In this document: positions 15,508 to 25,070 of the stretch, one piece after another
How the letters are laid out: every line of letters begins with the position of its first letter
Numbering within the stretch: position 1 is the stretch's first letter
From: Clostridium sp. AM30-24
GTDB lineage: Bacteria; Bacillota; Clostridia; Lachnospirales; Lachnospiraceae
DNA: 47,601 bases
Assembly: GCF_003480435.1 (NCBI RefSeq)
Contig: NZ_QUJB01000021.1
Coordinates: forward strand, 1-47,601
Reading direction: 5' to 3'
Notes under the pieces: model-generated
The model's database searches: none
What the model was told of the DNA's origin: nothing
Seen by the model: only the letters and a program-made list of their open reading frames with translations
Program-made: the position numbers and the translations under genes

Positions 15508-18000
15508 TTACGCTTCCCCGATCACGCTCGTCGCGAAATTCACTGATGCCATCGCGTCCTTACAATAGGTATCCGCCCCGATGGCATCTGCATACTCCTG
15601 CGTCAGGACTGCACCGCCAACCATGACCTTCACCCATGGTGCATCCTTCCGGAGCGCCTTGATGGTGTCCTCCATTGCCGGAACCGTTGTCGTCATGAGG
15701 GCACTGAGTCCCACCACCGGCACGTGCTCCTTCACTGCCGCTTCCACGATGGTCTCTGGCGGCACATCACGTCCGAGATCCATCACGTCAAAACTGTAGT
15801 TCTCCAGAAGGACCTTCACGATATTCTTTCCGATATCGTGGATATCACCTTTAACTGTGGCGAGGATCACTTTTCCCTTCTTCTCCTGGACCTCACCGCT
15901 GGCCTCCATGGACTCCTTCACGACGGCGAACGCTGCCTTCGCCGCCTCCGCGCTCATCAAAAGCTGCGGGAGGAACACGGTTCCGGCTTCAAAGCCTTTT
16001 CCTACCTCGTCGAGGGCCGGGATCATATCCGTATTGATGAGCTCTAAGGCATCCGTGTCCTTCAAGGCGAGTTTCGCTGCATCGGCTGCCGCCTGAGACA
16101 TTCCCTTTACAATGCTCTTTTTTAACGCAGATCCGGTATCCGCCGCGCCTGTGCCTGTGCCGGACGTATTTCCGGCTCCATTGCTGTTTCCTGCGCCTGC
16201 CGCTCCACTCACCCCGGCTGCCTGGTTCACCGCCGCCGCCTTTAAGATCTCTTTCTGTCTCTTCTTCTCGGCTTCCTTCGGACCATAGATTCCCACATAT
16301 CCCGCGCAGTTCTCATCCTGAGCTGACAGCACAAGGAAGCTGTCATAGGCCTGCATCATGGCTTCCAGATTCGGATTCACGATCCCCGCAGAAAGTCCGT
16401 TCTGCATTGCGAGAAGGAAGAAGGAGGCGTTGATATTCTCACGCATCGGAAGTCCGAAGGACACGTTGGAGACACCGAGGACTGTCTTTCCTCCAAGCTC
16501 GTCCCGCACTCTTCTCACGGTCTCCAGCGTCGTGACCGCACCGTTCTTATCGGAGCTCACCGCCATGCAGAGACAGTCCACGAGAATATCCTTTTTCGGG
16601 ATCCCGTAGGATGCCGCTGTCTCGTAGATCTTTCTCGCAACAGCAAGTCGTCCGTCCGCCGTCTCCGGAATCCCGCTCTCATCGAGAGCCAGAGCAACCA
16701 CCACACCGCCATAATGCTTTACCAGCGGGAAGATCTGCTCCATGACCTCTTTCTTTCCGTTTACCGAGTTGATCAGCGGTTTTCCGTTGTAGATCCTGAG
16801 CGCCCGCTCCATGGCCACCGGGTCGGAGGTGTCGATCTGAAGAGGCAGATCCAGAACACCCTGAAGTTCCTTTACCACATCCACCATCATCTGGGGTTCA
16901 TCGATCCCCGGAAGTCCCACATTGACATCCAGAACATCGGCGCGGCTCTCCTGTTGGGCAACACCCATGGATAAAATATAGGTCAGATCCTTATCCTTCA
17001 ACGCCTGCTTGAATTTCGGCTTTCCCGTCGGGTTGATTCGCTCCCCGATCAGGATCGGTCTGCCGCCGAATGTCACCGCGTGGGAGTAGGAGGAGATCAC
17101 CGTGCGGTTTTTGTCCGTAATTTCACAGACAGGAATATCATCGCAGGCAAGTTTTGTCTTATGGATGTGTTCCGGTGTCGTTCCGCAGCAGCCGCCGAGT
17201 ACCGTCGCCCCGTTTCTCGCCATCTCCTGCATCGCCGTGGCAAACTCATCGGCATCGATATCGTAAACGGTCTTTCCACCCTCGCTTCTCGGCAGTCCCG
17301 CATTTGGGTTGACGAGGATCGGGGTGGAGGACACCTTCGCCATATCTCTCATAAACGGCAGCAGCTGGATCGGCCCGAGACCACAGTTTAAACCGATCAC
17401 ATCGGCTCCCAGTCCCTCTAAGAGTGCCGTCACAGACTCCACGTTGCCCCCGGTCAGCATTTTTCCCTTTTCATCCAGCGTGACAGTCGCAAATACCGGC
17501 AGATCACTGTTCTCCTTCGCCGCCAGGACTGCTGCTTTAAGCTCATATCCGTCGCCCATGGTCTCGATGATCACAAGATCCGCGCCAGCCGCTTTTCCGA
17601 TGAGGACTACCTCTTTATATGCCTCATAGGCGTCCTCAAACTCCAGATCACCGTATGGCTTTAAGAGTTTTCCCGTCGGTCCCATGTCCAGAGCCGCGTA
17701 ACCATGTCCGGCCGCCGCGATGGCGTTTTTTGCATTCCGAACCGCCGCCGTCACGATCTCTTTTACGGAATATCCATCCTCCGCTTTAAATTTAAAATGG
17801 TTGGCGCCGAAGGTATTCGTCGTCACCACGTCAGATCCCGCATCGAGGTACTCCCTGTGGATCTCCGTGATGATCTCCGGTCTGGAAAGATTCCATGTTT
17901 CCGGAAGTTCGCCGGGCTTCAGACCCCGGGCCTGCAAAAGGCTTCCCATACCTCCGTCAAAATAAATTCGTCTCTCCTTCATCAGTTCCAGAATTCCCAT
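15508..18000 (-). CDS. metH: Cobalamin-dependent methionine synthase, catalytic part
   Basis: This 830-residue protein methylates homocysteine using methyltetrahydrofolate through cobalamin. Domains in order: homocysteine-binding (about 1-290) with zinc ligands C206, C271 and C272 (LNCGLGP, GGCCGTTPEH); pterin-binding (about 310-570, ILIGERINPTGK); cobalamin cap and B12-binding (about 630-830) with the D719-x-H721-x2-G724 cobalt-ligand motif. It lacks the C-terminal reactivation domain of E. coli MetH; that domain is encoded separately by the next gene upstream on the same strand. An odd feature is a Gly/Ala/Ser/Asn-rich linker at 589-624, between the pterin and B12 modules. AGGAGAG precedes the ATG. 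Confidence 0.94.
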   Translation of the reverse strand: MGILELMKERRIYFDGGMGSLLQARGLKPGELPETWNLSRPEIITEIHREYLDAGSDVVTTNTFGANHFKFKAEDGYSVKEIVTAAVRNAKNAIAAAGHGYAALDMGPTGKLLKPYGDLEFEDAYEAYKEVVLIGKAAGADLVIIETMGDGYELKAAVLAAKENSDLPVFATVTLDEKGKMLTGGNVESVTALLEGLGADVIGLNCGLGPIQLLPFMRDMAKVSSTPILVNPNAGLPRSEGGKTVYDIDADEFATAMQEMARNGATVLGGCCGTTPEHIHKTKLACDDIPVCEITDKNRTVISSYSHAVTFGGRPILIGERINPTGKPKFKQALKDKDLTYILSMGVAQQESRADVLDVNVGLPGIDEPQMMVDVVKELQGVLDLPLQIDTSDPVAMERALRIYNGKPLINSVNGKKEVMEQIFPLVKHYGGVVVALALDESGIPETADGRLAVARKIYETAASYGIPKKDILVDCLCMAVSSDKNGAVTTLETVRRVRDELGGKTVLGVSNVSFGLPMRENINASFFLLAMQNGLSAGIVNPNLEAMMQAYDSFLVLSAQDENCAGYVGIYGPKEAEKKRQKEILKAAAVNQAAGVSGAAGAGNSNGAGNTSGTGTGAADTGSALKKSIVKGMSQAAADAAKLALKDTDALELINTDMIPALDEVGKGFEAGTVFLPQLLMSAEAAKAAFAVVKESMEASGEVQEKKGKVILATVKGDIHDIGKNIVKVLLENYSFDVMDLGRDVPPETIVEAAVKEHVPVVGLSALMTTTVPAMEDTIKALRKDAPWVKVMVGGAVLTQEYADAIGADTYCKDAMASVNFATSVIGEA

Positions 18001-18023
18001 GGCTCTCTCCTATCTTCTTCAAC

Positions 18024-18665
18024 TTATCTTCTGAACGCGCAGTCTTTCTTTCCGCACGCCTCGCATCCCTCGATCACACAGGCTGCCGGTGCCCGGCTCA
18101 CCCCGATCACCGCCGTCACCGACTTCGACGGCATCATCAGATAACCCTCTGTCAGTGTGATCCCGATCCGTTTTCCTGCCTCCAGTCCGTCAAGGATCTG
18201 TTTCTGGGCCGATAGCGGAAAATCTCCGTAACCCGGTGAAAATCTTGGTCTCAGATAAAGCCCTTTTTCCAGATACTCCTTTTTCCACATGGCATTCAGT
18301 TCATTGCAGTACGCCTCCACCATTGCGGCAGCAGCGGCCTGCATGACCACTGCTTTCGCGACAGAAAGCTTTCCGTACCGGGCGAGAAGTCTGTCTACCT
18401 CCGCCCCCACTGTGACCGCCATCACAAGCACGGAATCACAACCGGACAGGTTCTTTTTTAAGTTTGCGCTCTTTACCCGGAAGCAGCCGCCATCGACGGT
18501 TCCGTCCTCTTCCACAGAGAGCGGATACTCCCGCACGAGGTGTCTGAACTCCGCTGCGCGTTCTGCTTCCCGGATGCATTCCTCCAAAAGCCGTTCCGTC
18601 TCCGGATCCGGTTCATGTTTTCCAAGCCCCAGATATCGGAGCGCTTCTTTTCTGTCCGTCTGCAT
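18024..18665 (-). CDS. Methionine synthase activation subunit
   Basis: This 213-residue protein corresponds to the reactivation domain of MetH, which binds S-adenosylmethionine and remethylates oxidised cob(II)alamin. The hallmark RPRFSPGYGDFPL is at 139-151, and a Cys cluster CEACGKKDC is near the C-terminus. Being a separate protein, 23 bases upstream of the truncated metH-like gene and in the same direction, it very likely works with that enzyme as a split methionine synthase. AAGGAAGGAA lies upstream of the ATG at a long spacing. A TATAAT on the minus strand at 18693-18688 may be its -10. Confidence 0.92.
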   Translation of the reverse strand: MQTDRKEALRYLGLGKHEPDPETERLLEECIREAERAAEFRHLVREYPLSVEEDGTVDGGCFRVKSANLKKNLSGCDSVLVMAVTVGAEVDRLLARYGKLSVAKAVVMQAAAAAMVEAYCNELNAMWKKEYLEKGLYLRPRFSPGYGDFPLSAQKQILDGLEAGKRIGITLTEGYLMMPSKSVTAVIGVSRAPAACVIEGCEACGKKDCAFRR

Positions 18666-18876
18666 GATTTGAACGAGTTCCTTCCTTATTATAATAGATC
18701 GTATAACCGGCAGTTAAGTTTCCCATAACCAGAGGTTAAACTATTTCTCTTCCTATGATCTGTCCGCATATCCTTTCCCTGACAGATCTTTATCAGCATA
18801 TCACGTCTGATCCGCCATCGTCCAATATATCCACCATGTGTCTGGTTATAGTTTTTTCTTATTGCCATTCAGCATG

Positions 18877-19779
18877 CTACATGCCTTCAAATTTCCGGAT
18901 CTCCTCCAGATACTTCTGTCCCAACGGGCTCAGGGCGATCCCTTTTCTCTTTAAGTATCCGATGGTCATGACCTCGTCGGACTTTAATTTCACCGCCCAG
19001 TAATCGGAACCGTTTAAATTATCACAGAGGATTCCGGAACAGAGGGTATATCCGTTAAGGCCTACCATCAGATTTAACAAGGTCGCCCGGTCATTGGCCT
19101 TGATCAGCTGTTTATAGCTGTAGGTGCTCAGCACCTCCTCCGCAAAATAGAAGGAGTTGTAATTTCCCTGTTCAAAGGAAAGGCACGGATACTCCTGAAG
19201 CTCCTCGATGGTGATCTCCTTCTGGTTCGCTAACGGATGGCCTTTCCAGAGATATACATAGATCCCGCAGTCCATAAGCGGGCAGAATTCCAGGTCGGAC
19301 TCATCGAAAAGCTTTGTGAGCACTTTCCGGTTGAAATTGTTCAGATACAGAATCCCGATCTCACTCCTGAATGTCTTCACATCCTCAATGACCTCATAGG
19401 TCTTCTCCTCCCGGACCGCGAACTCGTACTCATCCATACCGAACTGCTTTACCATCTCGATAAACGCGTTTACCGCGAATGTGTAATGCTGCATGGAAAC
19501 GCCGAATTTCTTCTTCACGTTCTTTTTCTCAATATACCGTGATTCCATCAGCTTATACTGTTCCGTTACCTGCCTCGCGTAGCCTAAGAACTCCTGTCCT
19601 TCCGGTGTCAGGACAACGCCGCGGTTGCTTCTCTTAAAAAGCTCTGTCCCAATCTCATTTTCCAGCTCCTTGAGCGCCAACGAAAGGCTGGGCTGGGATA
19701 TGAAAAGAAGCTTCGCCGCTTCATTCATGGAACCGGTATCCGCGATGATGATCACATACTTTAACTGCGTCAGCGTCAT
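18877..19779 (-). CDS. LysR-family transcriptional regulator
   Basis: This 300-residue regulator has the LysR winged helix-turn-helix at the N-terminus (about 1-62, MNEAAKLLFISQPSLSLALKELENEIG) and a periplasmic-binding-like effector domain (about 90-295). The effector is unknown. It is transcribed away from livK, with 309 bases between the two starts, the classic arrangement for a LysR protein that controls its divergent neighbour; regulation of the liv operon is therefore inferred. AAGGAG precedes the ATG. The 210 bases after its stop hold no gene. Confidence 0.92.
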   Translation of the reverse strand: MTLTQLKYVIIIADTGSMNEAAKLLFISQPSLSLALKELENEIGTELFKRSNRGVVLTPEGQEFLGYARQVTEQYKLMESRYIEKKNVKKKFGVSMQHYTFAVNAFIEMVKQFGMDEYEFAVREEKTYEVIEDVKTFRSEIGILYLNNFNRKVLTKLFDESDLEFCPLMDCGIYVYLWKGHPLANQKEITIEELQEYPCLSFEQGNYNSFYFAEEVLSTYSYKQLIKANDRATLLNLMVGLNGYTLCSGILCDNLNGSDYWAVKLKSDEVMTIGYLKRKGIALSPLGQKYLEEIRKFEGM

Positions 19780-19973
19780 AACACGTCTCCTTTCGGGTGG
19801 ATCCGGGCCTGTTGTTTTCCCTTCCCGGCTCCTGATATGTCAAATTTTATCCACTGTGAGTCATTTTGTCAATCCGAACCGTCATTCCGCAAAGGCACAC
19901 CGGCTCTGGTCGTTGCGGTCCGTGCGCTGCCGAGCCAAACTGCAACAATTTTTTCGTTAAAAAATAAATTTGC

Positions 19974-20002
19974 TTGACATTTTGAAACAAACTCCCTATA
20001 AT
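19974..20002 (+). promoter_or_regulatory. livK: Consensus sigma-A promoter of livK
   Basis: TTGACA (19974-19979) and TATAAT (19997-20002) are both perfect and separated by 17 bases. A transcript would start near 20010 and have a leader of about 80 bases. Confidence 0.88.
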
Positions 20003-20051
20003 TCAAAATAATCTTTAACCGCTTCACTGCAACTCGACAGAGCGTTGAACG

Positions 20052-20065
20052 GTTATCATGATAAC
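20052..20065. promoter_or_regulatory. 14-bp palindrome in the livK leader
   Basis: GTTATCATGATAAC is perfectly symmetric and lies in the transcribed leader 45 bases downstream of the likely start. It is also the 3' side of a looser TAACCG/CGGTTA hairpin. It could be an operator; no protein can be named. Confidence 0.5.
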
Positions 20066-20088
20066 AAGTTCCAGAGGAGGAATCAATT

Positions 20089-21294
20089 ATGAAAAAAAGA
20101 GTTTTAAGTTTAAGCCTTGCACTTGCAATGGCGGCTTCTTTAACTGCCTGCGGAAGCTCATCTTCCACAACCGAGACAACTGCCGCTGCAGCAGCTGACG
20201 CGACAACAGCCGCTGCTGGCGCTTCCAGCGAAGCATCATTCAAGATCGGCGGTATCGGCCCGGTAACAGGCGCGGCTGCTGTATATGGTCTCGCAGTTAA
20301 GAACGGCGCACAGATCGCTGTTGATGAGATCAACGCTGACGGCGGTATCAACGGATACCAGATCGAGTTTAATTTCCAGGATGACGAGCACGACGCCGAG
20401 AAATCCGTCAATGCCTACAACACATTAAAAGACTGGGGCATGCAGGTCCTCATGGGAACTGTAACCTCCGCTCCGTGTGTAGCTGTTGCAGATAAGACGA
20501 ATGCTGACAATATGTTCCAGATCACACCGTCCGGCTCCTCTGTTGAGTGTGCGCAGAACCCGAACGTGTTCCGTGTATGCTTCTCCGATCCGGATCAGGG
20601 TGCTGCATCCGCAACTTACATTGCTGAGAACAAGCTTGCGGAAAAGATCGCAGTGATCTACGACAGCTCCGATGTATACTCCAGCGGTATCTACGAGAAA
20701 TTCGCTGCTGAGGCTGCAAACCAGGGTCTTGAGATCGTGGACGCCGAGGCATTCACAGCAGATTCCAACAAGGACTTCTCCACACAGCTCCAGAAGGCAA
20801 AGGATGCAGGCGCTGACCTCGTATTCCTTCCGATCTACTACACAGAGGCATCCCTGATCCTCAAGCAGGCTGACACCATGGGCTACGCTCCGAAATTCTT
20901 CGGCTGCGACGGTATGGACGGTATCCTTCAGGTTGAGAACTTTGATACAAAGCTTGCTGAAGGTTTAATGCTCTTAACTCCGTTTGCTGCTGACGCTCAG
21001 GATGAGCTTACCCAGAAATTTGTAACTTCTTACAAAGAGAACTATGGCGAGACTCCGATCCAGTTCGCTGCTGACGCATATGACGCGATCTACGCGATCA
21101 AAGCTGCCATGGAAGAGGCTGACATCACACCGGAGACATCTGTAAGCGATACCTGCGATAAGATGAAAGAGGCTATGTTAAAGATCAAAGTCAATGGTCT
21201 TACCGGTGAAGACATGACATGGACAGAGGATGGCGAACCGCACAAGGCACCGAAGGCTGTCAAAGTCGTAGACGGCGCATATCAGGCGATGTAA
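20089..21294 (+). CDS. livK: Branched-chain amino acid ABC importer, binding lipoprotein
   Basis: This 401-residue lipoprotein captures the substrate outside the membrane. The signal peptide ends in the lipobox SLTAC with acylated C21, followed by a Ser/Thr/Ala linker. The mature part (about 50-400) is a type I periplasmic-binding fold with IGGIGPVTGAAAVYGLAVKNGAQIAVDEINADGGINGY. The nearby permease and ATPase genes make a complete liv-type system; substrates in the family are Leu/Ile/Val but also other amino acids or amides. AGAGGAGG precedes the ATG. A hairpin terminator after the gene probably gives more binding protein than membrane subunits. Confidence 0.94.
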   Translation: MKKRVLSLSLALAMAASLTACGSSSSTTETTAAAAADATTAAAGASSEASFKIGGIGPVTGAAAVYGLAVKNGAQIAVDEINADGGINGYQIEFNFQDDEHDAEKSVNAYNTLKDWGMQVLMGTVTSAPCVAVADKTNADNMFQITPSGSSVECAQNPNVFRVCFSDPDQGAASATYIAENKLAEKIAVIYDSSDVYSSGIYEKFAAEAANQGLEIVDAEAFTADSNKDFSTQLQKAKDAGADLVFLPIYYTEASLILKQADTMGYAPKFFGCDGMDGILQVENFDTKLAEGLMLLTPFAADAQDELTQKFVTSYKENYGETPIQFAADAYDAIYAIKAAMEEADITPETSVSDTCDKMKEAMLKIKVNGLTGEDMTWTEDGEPHKAPKAVKVVDGAYQAM

Positions 21295-21321
21295 TCGATC
21301 ATTTAAGAATGGCATCATGTT

Positions 21322-21358
21322 AAGAGGATTGTCGCTTCGGCAATCCTCTTGTTTCTTT
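21322..21358 (+). terminator. Terminator/attenuator between livK and livH
   Basis: A perfect 10-bp stem (AAGAGGATTG and its complement, 9-base loop) is followed by GTTTCTTT. Partial read-through would set the ratio of binding protein to transporter. Confidence 0.75.
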
Positions 21359-21442
21359 CACGGTCCTGCGTTGTGATGTTTCCAGACCGTTCCCCGAAAA
21401 ACTGGCCCACAGCTAATGAAAACATACCGAGGTGTAAAATTT

Positions 21443-22327
21443 ATGACGGGTTTTATCAACTACTTAATCAATGGAATCAGCCTTGGCAGTGTCTACGCGA
21501 TCATCGCGCTTGGATACACCATGGTCTATGGAATCGCGAAAATGTTAAACTTCGCCCATGGCGATATCATCATGGTCGGAAGCTACGTGGTCTTTATCAC
21601 GACACACAGTATGGGAATGCCGGTCTTCTTAAGCGTTCTCCTTTCTGTCATCGTGTGTACCGTGCTCGGTATCGTCATTGAGCGTGTCGCCTACAAACCG
21701 CTGCGTGACGCTTCTCCGCTGTCCGTCCTGATCACGGCTATCGGCGTCAGCTACTTATTACAGAACGTCGCTCTCCTCTTATTCGGAGCCGACACAAAGT
21801 CCTTTACCTCTGTCGTAACGATCCCGGCTCTGAAGTTCGCGGACGGTGCCATCACAGTGACCGGTGAGACTCTCGTGACGATCATTTCCTGTATCGTGAT
21901 CATGATCGGACTTACCACCTTTATCAACAAGACGAAGGCCGGACAGGCCATGCTCGCCGTATCGGAAGACCGCGGTGCCGCCACCCTGATGGGGGTAAAC
22001 GTAAACGGAACCATCGCGCTCACATTCGCGATCGGCTCCGCCCTCGCTGCCGTGGCCGGTGTCTTACTCTGCTCCGCCTATCCGTCCCTGACTCCTTACA
22101 CAGGATCCATGCCCGGCATCAAGGCCTTCGTGGCAGCCGTATTTGGCGGGATCGGTTCCATCCCCGGCGCGTTGATCGGCGGAATCCTTCTGGGAATCAT
22201 TGAGATCCTGTCAAAAGCATATATTTCTTCCCAGCTCTCCGACGCGATCGTATTCTCCGTCCTGATCATCGTCCTCTTAGTACGTCCGACCGGAATTCTG
22301 GGCAAAAAACTGAACGAGAAAGTGTAG
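21443..22327 (+). CDS. livH: Branched-chain amino acid ABC importer permease LivH
   Basis: This 294-residue integral membrane protein has about eight hydrophobic segments. The family opening INGISLGSVYAIIALGYTMVYGIAKMLNFAHGD is clear, and GIKAFVAAVFGGIGSIPGALIGG near residue 225 marks the coupling region. The start at 21443 follows GAGGTG at a spacing of 8; a frame from 21416 has no ribosome site. It is followed by livM with 9 bases between, so the two permeases are co-translated. Confidence 0.95.
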   Translation: MTGFINYLINGISLGSVYAIIALGYTMVYGIAKMLNFAHGDIIMVGSYVVFITTHSMGMPVFLSVLLSVIVCTVLGIVIERVAYKPLRDASPLSVLITAIGVSYLLQNVALLLFGADTKSFTSVVTIPALKFADGAITVTGETLVTIISCIVIMIGLTTFINKTKAGQAMLAVSEDRGAATLMGVNVNGTIALTFAIGSALAAVAGVLLCSAYPSLTPYTGSMPGIKAFVAAVFGGIGSIPGALIGGILLGIIEILSKAYISSQLSDAIVFSVLIIVLLVRPTGILGKKLNEKV

Positions 22328-22336
22328 GTGATTCCC

Positions 22337-23413
22337 ATGAAAAGTACAGCAAAAAAGAAAATCTTTATCAACAATATGATCACGCTCGGCATGGTCGTTG
22401 CTGCCTGGATCATCATGGAAGTGCTCATGGGCACCGGACATATATCCAGCCTTTTAAAGGGACTCCTCGTTCCTTTCTGTATCTACGTGATCATGGCGGT
22501 TTCCTTAAACCTGACCGTCGGGATCCTCGGTGAGCTGAGCCTCGGACACGCAGGCTTCATGTGTGTCGGTGCCTTCTCCGGCGCCCTCTTCTCCAAGTGC
22601 ATGAAGGGCTCGATCGATCCAACCGTAAGTCTTGTGATCGCCATCTTTATCGGAGCTGCCGTTGCGGCTGTTTTCGGCATTCTGATCGGCATCCCGGTCC
22701 TGCGTCTTCGTGGTGACTATCTCGCCATCGTGACTCTTGCCTTCGGTGAGATCATCAAGAACCTTGTAAACGCCGTATTCCTCGGACGCGACGCTGACGG
22801 CTTCCATATCTCCTTCAAGGATTCCATGTCCTTAGGCTTAAAGGACGGCGGCGAAGTCCTCATCAAGGGACCTCAGGGGATCACAGGAACTCCGCAGGCA
22901 GCCACCTTCACGATCGGCATCATTCTTGTCCTGATCACACTGATCATCGTCATGAACCTTGTAAATTCCAGAACCGGCCGCGCGATCATGTCCATCCGTG
23001 ACAACCGTATCGCCGCTGAGTCCATCGGAATCAACATCACAAAATACAAGCTGCTGGCCTTCAGCATCTCCGCTGCTCTGGCAGGCGTTGCAGGCGTTCT
23101 CTATGCCCACAACCTTACGACACTTACTGCTCTCCCGAAGAACTTCGGCTACAACATGTCCATCATGATCCTTGTATACGTGGTTCTCGGCGGAATCGGA
23201 AGCATCCGCGGATCTGTGATCTCAACCGTCATCCTCTACCTGCTTCCGGAGCTTTTAAGAGGTTTAAACAACTACCGTATGCTGATCTACGCCATCGTCC
23301 TGATCCTCGCGATGCTCTTCAACTCTGCGCCGCAGTTCATCACGCTCCGCAAGCGGATCTTCAGCGGCTTAAAACCGCAGCATGCTGCCCATTCCGGAAA
23401 GGAGGAAGCTTAA
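22337..23413 (+). CDS. livM: Branched-chain amino acid ABC importer permease LivM
   Basis: This 358-residue permease forms the translocation channel with LivH. The conserved SLNLTVGILGELSLGHAGFMCVGAFSGA and LRLRGDYLAIVTLAFGEI are present, with about nine hydrophobic segments. The ATG at 22337 is preferred over a GTG at 22328 because AGGTGA lies at the right distance. A single base separates its stop from the livG start, and the livG ribosome site lies in its last codons. Confidence 0.95.
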   Translation: MKSTAKKKIFINNMITLGMVVAAWIIMEVLMGTGHISSLLKGLLVPFCIYVIMAVSLNLTVGILGELSLGHAGFMCVGAFSGALFSKCMKGSIDPTVSLVIAIFIGAAVAAVFGILIGIPVLRLRGDYLAIVTLAFGEIIKNLVNAVFLGRDADGFHISFKDSMSLGLKDGGEVLIKGPQGITGTPQAATFTIGIILVLITLIIVMNLVNSRTGRAIMSIRDNRIAAESIGINITKYKLLAFSISAALAGVAGVLYAHNLTTLTALPKNFGYNMSIMILVYVVLGGIGSIRGSVISTVILYLLPELLRGLNNYRMLIYAIVLILAMLFNSAPQFITLRKRIFSGLKPQHAAHSGKEEA

Positions 23414-23414
23414 A

Positions 23415-24176
23415 ATGTCAGACATGTTAAGTGTAAAAGGATTAAGCATCTCCTTCGGAGGCTTAAAGGCTGTCAATAATTTTGCCATCAACATTGAAAA
23501 AGGCCAGCTCTACGGTCTCATCGGACCGAACGGTGCCGGAAAGACCACGATCTTCAACCTTCTGACAGGTGTTTACAAGCCGGATACAGGAACGATCCTC
23601 TTAGACGGCCAGAACCTTACAGGAAAGTCCACTACCGACATCAACAAAGCCGGTATCGCCCGTACGTTCCAGAACATCCGCCTTTTTAAGGACCTCTCCG
23701 TTCTCGACAACGTAAAGGCCGGACTCCACAACCACCACACCTACTCCACTCTTGAGGGAATTCTCCGCCTTCCGCGGTATTACAAGGTGGAAAAAGAGAT
23801 GGACGAGAAGGCCATGGAACTCTTAAAGGTATTCGGACTTGACGGAGAATGTGATTTCAAGGCCTCCAACCTTCCTTACGGAAAACAGAGAAAGCTCGAG
23901 ATCGCCCGCGCCCTTGCGACGAAGCCGAAGCTTCTTCTTCTCGATGAGCCGGCTGCCGGCATGAATCCTAATGAGACCGCGGAGCTGATGGAGACGATCC
24001 GCTTCGTCCGCGACCATTTCGGAATGACGATCCTCTTAATCGAGCACGACATGAAGCTCGTCAGCGGTATCTGTGAGCGTCTTACCGTCTTAAACTTTGG
24101 TCAGGTCCTCTGCACAGGTCCTACTCAGGACGTCTTAAGCAATCCGGAAGTTATCAAAGCTTATCTCGGTGAATAG
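23415..24176 (+). CDS. livG: Branched-chain amino acid ABC importer ATPase LivG
   Basis: This 253-residue ATPase powers import. Walker A is GPNGAGKT at 37-44, the signature is the LivG-type LPYGKQRKLEIARAL, and Walker B is LLLLDEPAAGMNP with catalytic Glu, followed by the His switch IEHDMKLV. The start at 23415 follows AGGAGG; an in-frame ATG at 23382 lies inside livM and has no ribosome site. Confidence 0.95.
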   Translation: MSDMLSVKGLSISFGGLKAVNNFAINIEKGQLYGLIGPNGAGKTTIFNLLTGVYKPDTGTILLDGQNLTGKSTTDINKAGIARTFQNIRLFKDLSVLDNVKAGLHNHHTYSTLEGILRLPRYYKVEKEMDEKAMELLKVFGLDGECDFKASNLPYGKQRKLEIARALATKPKLLLLDEPAAGMNPNETAELMETIRFVRDHFGMTILLIEHDMKLVSGICERLTVLNFGQVLCTGPTQDVLSNPEVIKAYLGE

Positions 24177-24189
24177 GAGGAGAACAATC

Positions 24190-24900
24190 ATGGCAATGTT
24201 AGAAGTAAGAGATCTGGAAGTCTACTACGGCGTGATCCAGGCGTTAAAAGGAATCTCCTTCGATGTAAATCAGGGAGAGATCGTCGCTCTGATCGGTGCC
24301 AACGGTGCCGGAAAGACGACAACACTGCACACCGTGACGGGTCTTTTGAGCGCCCGTTCCGGACATATCATGTACGAAGGAACCGATATCACAAAGATCC
24401 CCGGCTACAAGCTCGTCAGCATGGGAATCGCCCATGTTCCGGAGGGACGCCGTGTCTTCTCCACCCTCACCGTTCTCCAGAATCTGAAGCTCGGTGCCTA
24501 CACAAGAAAAGATAGGGCAGAGATGGATGCGACGCTCAATATGATCTATCAGCGTTTCCCGCGTTTAAAGGAGCGTGTGAACCAGCCAGCCGGTACTCTC
24601 TCCGGCGGTGAGCAGCAGATGCTCGCCATGGGGCGCGCCCTCATGAGCCATCCGAAGCTCATCGTTCTCGACGAGCCGTCCATGGGTCTGTCCCCGATCT
24701 ATGTAAATGAAGTCTTCGACATCATCCAGAGCATCAACCGCGACGGCGTGACGGTTCTCTTAGTCGAGCAGAACGCGAAAAAAGCTCTCTCCATCGCAAA
24801 TCAGGCGTATGTACTGGAGACCGGTAAGATCGTTTTGAGCGGCGACGCGAAGCAGCTCATGAATGATGATAAGGTTAAGAAGGCTTATTTGAGTGAATAA
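24190..24900 (+). CDS. livF: Branched-chain amino acid ABC importer ATPase LivF
   Basis: This 236-residue ATPase is the partner of LivG. It has GANGAGKTT (Walker A), LSGGEQQMLAMGRAL (signature) and LIVLDEPSMGLSP (Walker B). The LivF type is marked by THVPEGRRVF-like text, here AHVPEGRRVF. AGGAGG at 24176-24181 sets the ATG at 24190. It is the last gene of the operon and is followed by a strong terminator. Confidence 0.95.
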   Translation: MAMLEVRDLEVYYGVIQALKGISFDVNQGEIVALIGANGAGKTTTLHTVTGLLSARSGHIMYEGTDITKIPGYKLVSMGIAHVPEGRRVFSTLTVLQNLKLGAYTRKDRAEMDATLNMIYQRFPRLKERVNQPAGTLSGGEQQMLAMGRALMSHPKLIVLDEPSMGLSPIYVNEVFDIIQSINRDGVTVLLVEQNAKKALSIANQAYVLETGKIVLSGDAKQLMNDDKVKKAYLSE

Positions 24901-24908
24901 TCAGAAGT

Positions 24909-24945
24909 TACGGTCTGTGCCTGGCACGGACCGTATTCTTTTTCT
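24909..24945 (+). terminator. Intrinsic terminator of the liv operon
   Basis: A 12-bp stem (TACGGTCTGTGC with GCACGGACCGTA) and a 3-base loop are followed by TTCTTTTTCTT. Confidence 0.88.
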
Positions 24946-24994
24946 TACAAATATGTGAATCCATGAAAATTATGTAACGTTTTGACGGATTTTA

Positions 24995-25003
24995 TGGTAT
25001 ACT
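24995..25003 (+). promoter_or_regulatory. Extended -10 before the cytidylate kinase-like gene
   Basis: TGGTATACT gives an extended -10 about 70 bases before the start codon. No good -35 is seen at the usual distance. Confidence 0.45.
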
Positions 25004-25070
25004 CTTAGCAGACAGCACTGAAACTGTGCAGAAAAAAGAAGAAAAATCATGTACAGGGGAGGAAGATATT

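Noticed and set aside
22328..22336. GTG start for livM at 22328
   Set aside because: The ribosome site AGGTGA overlaps it; the ATG at 22337 has correct spacing.
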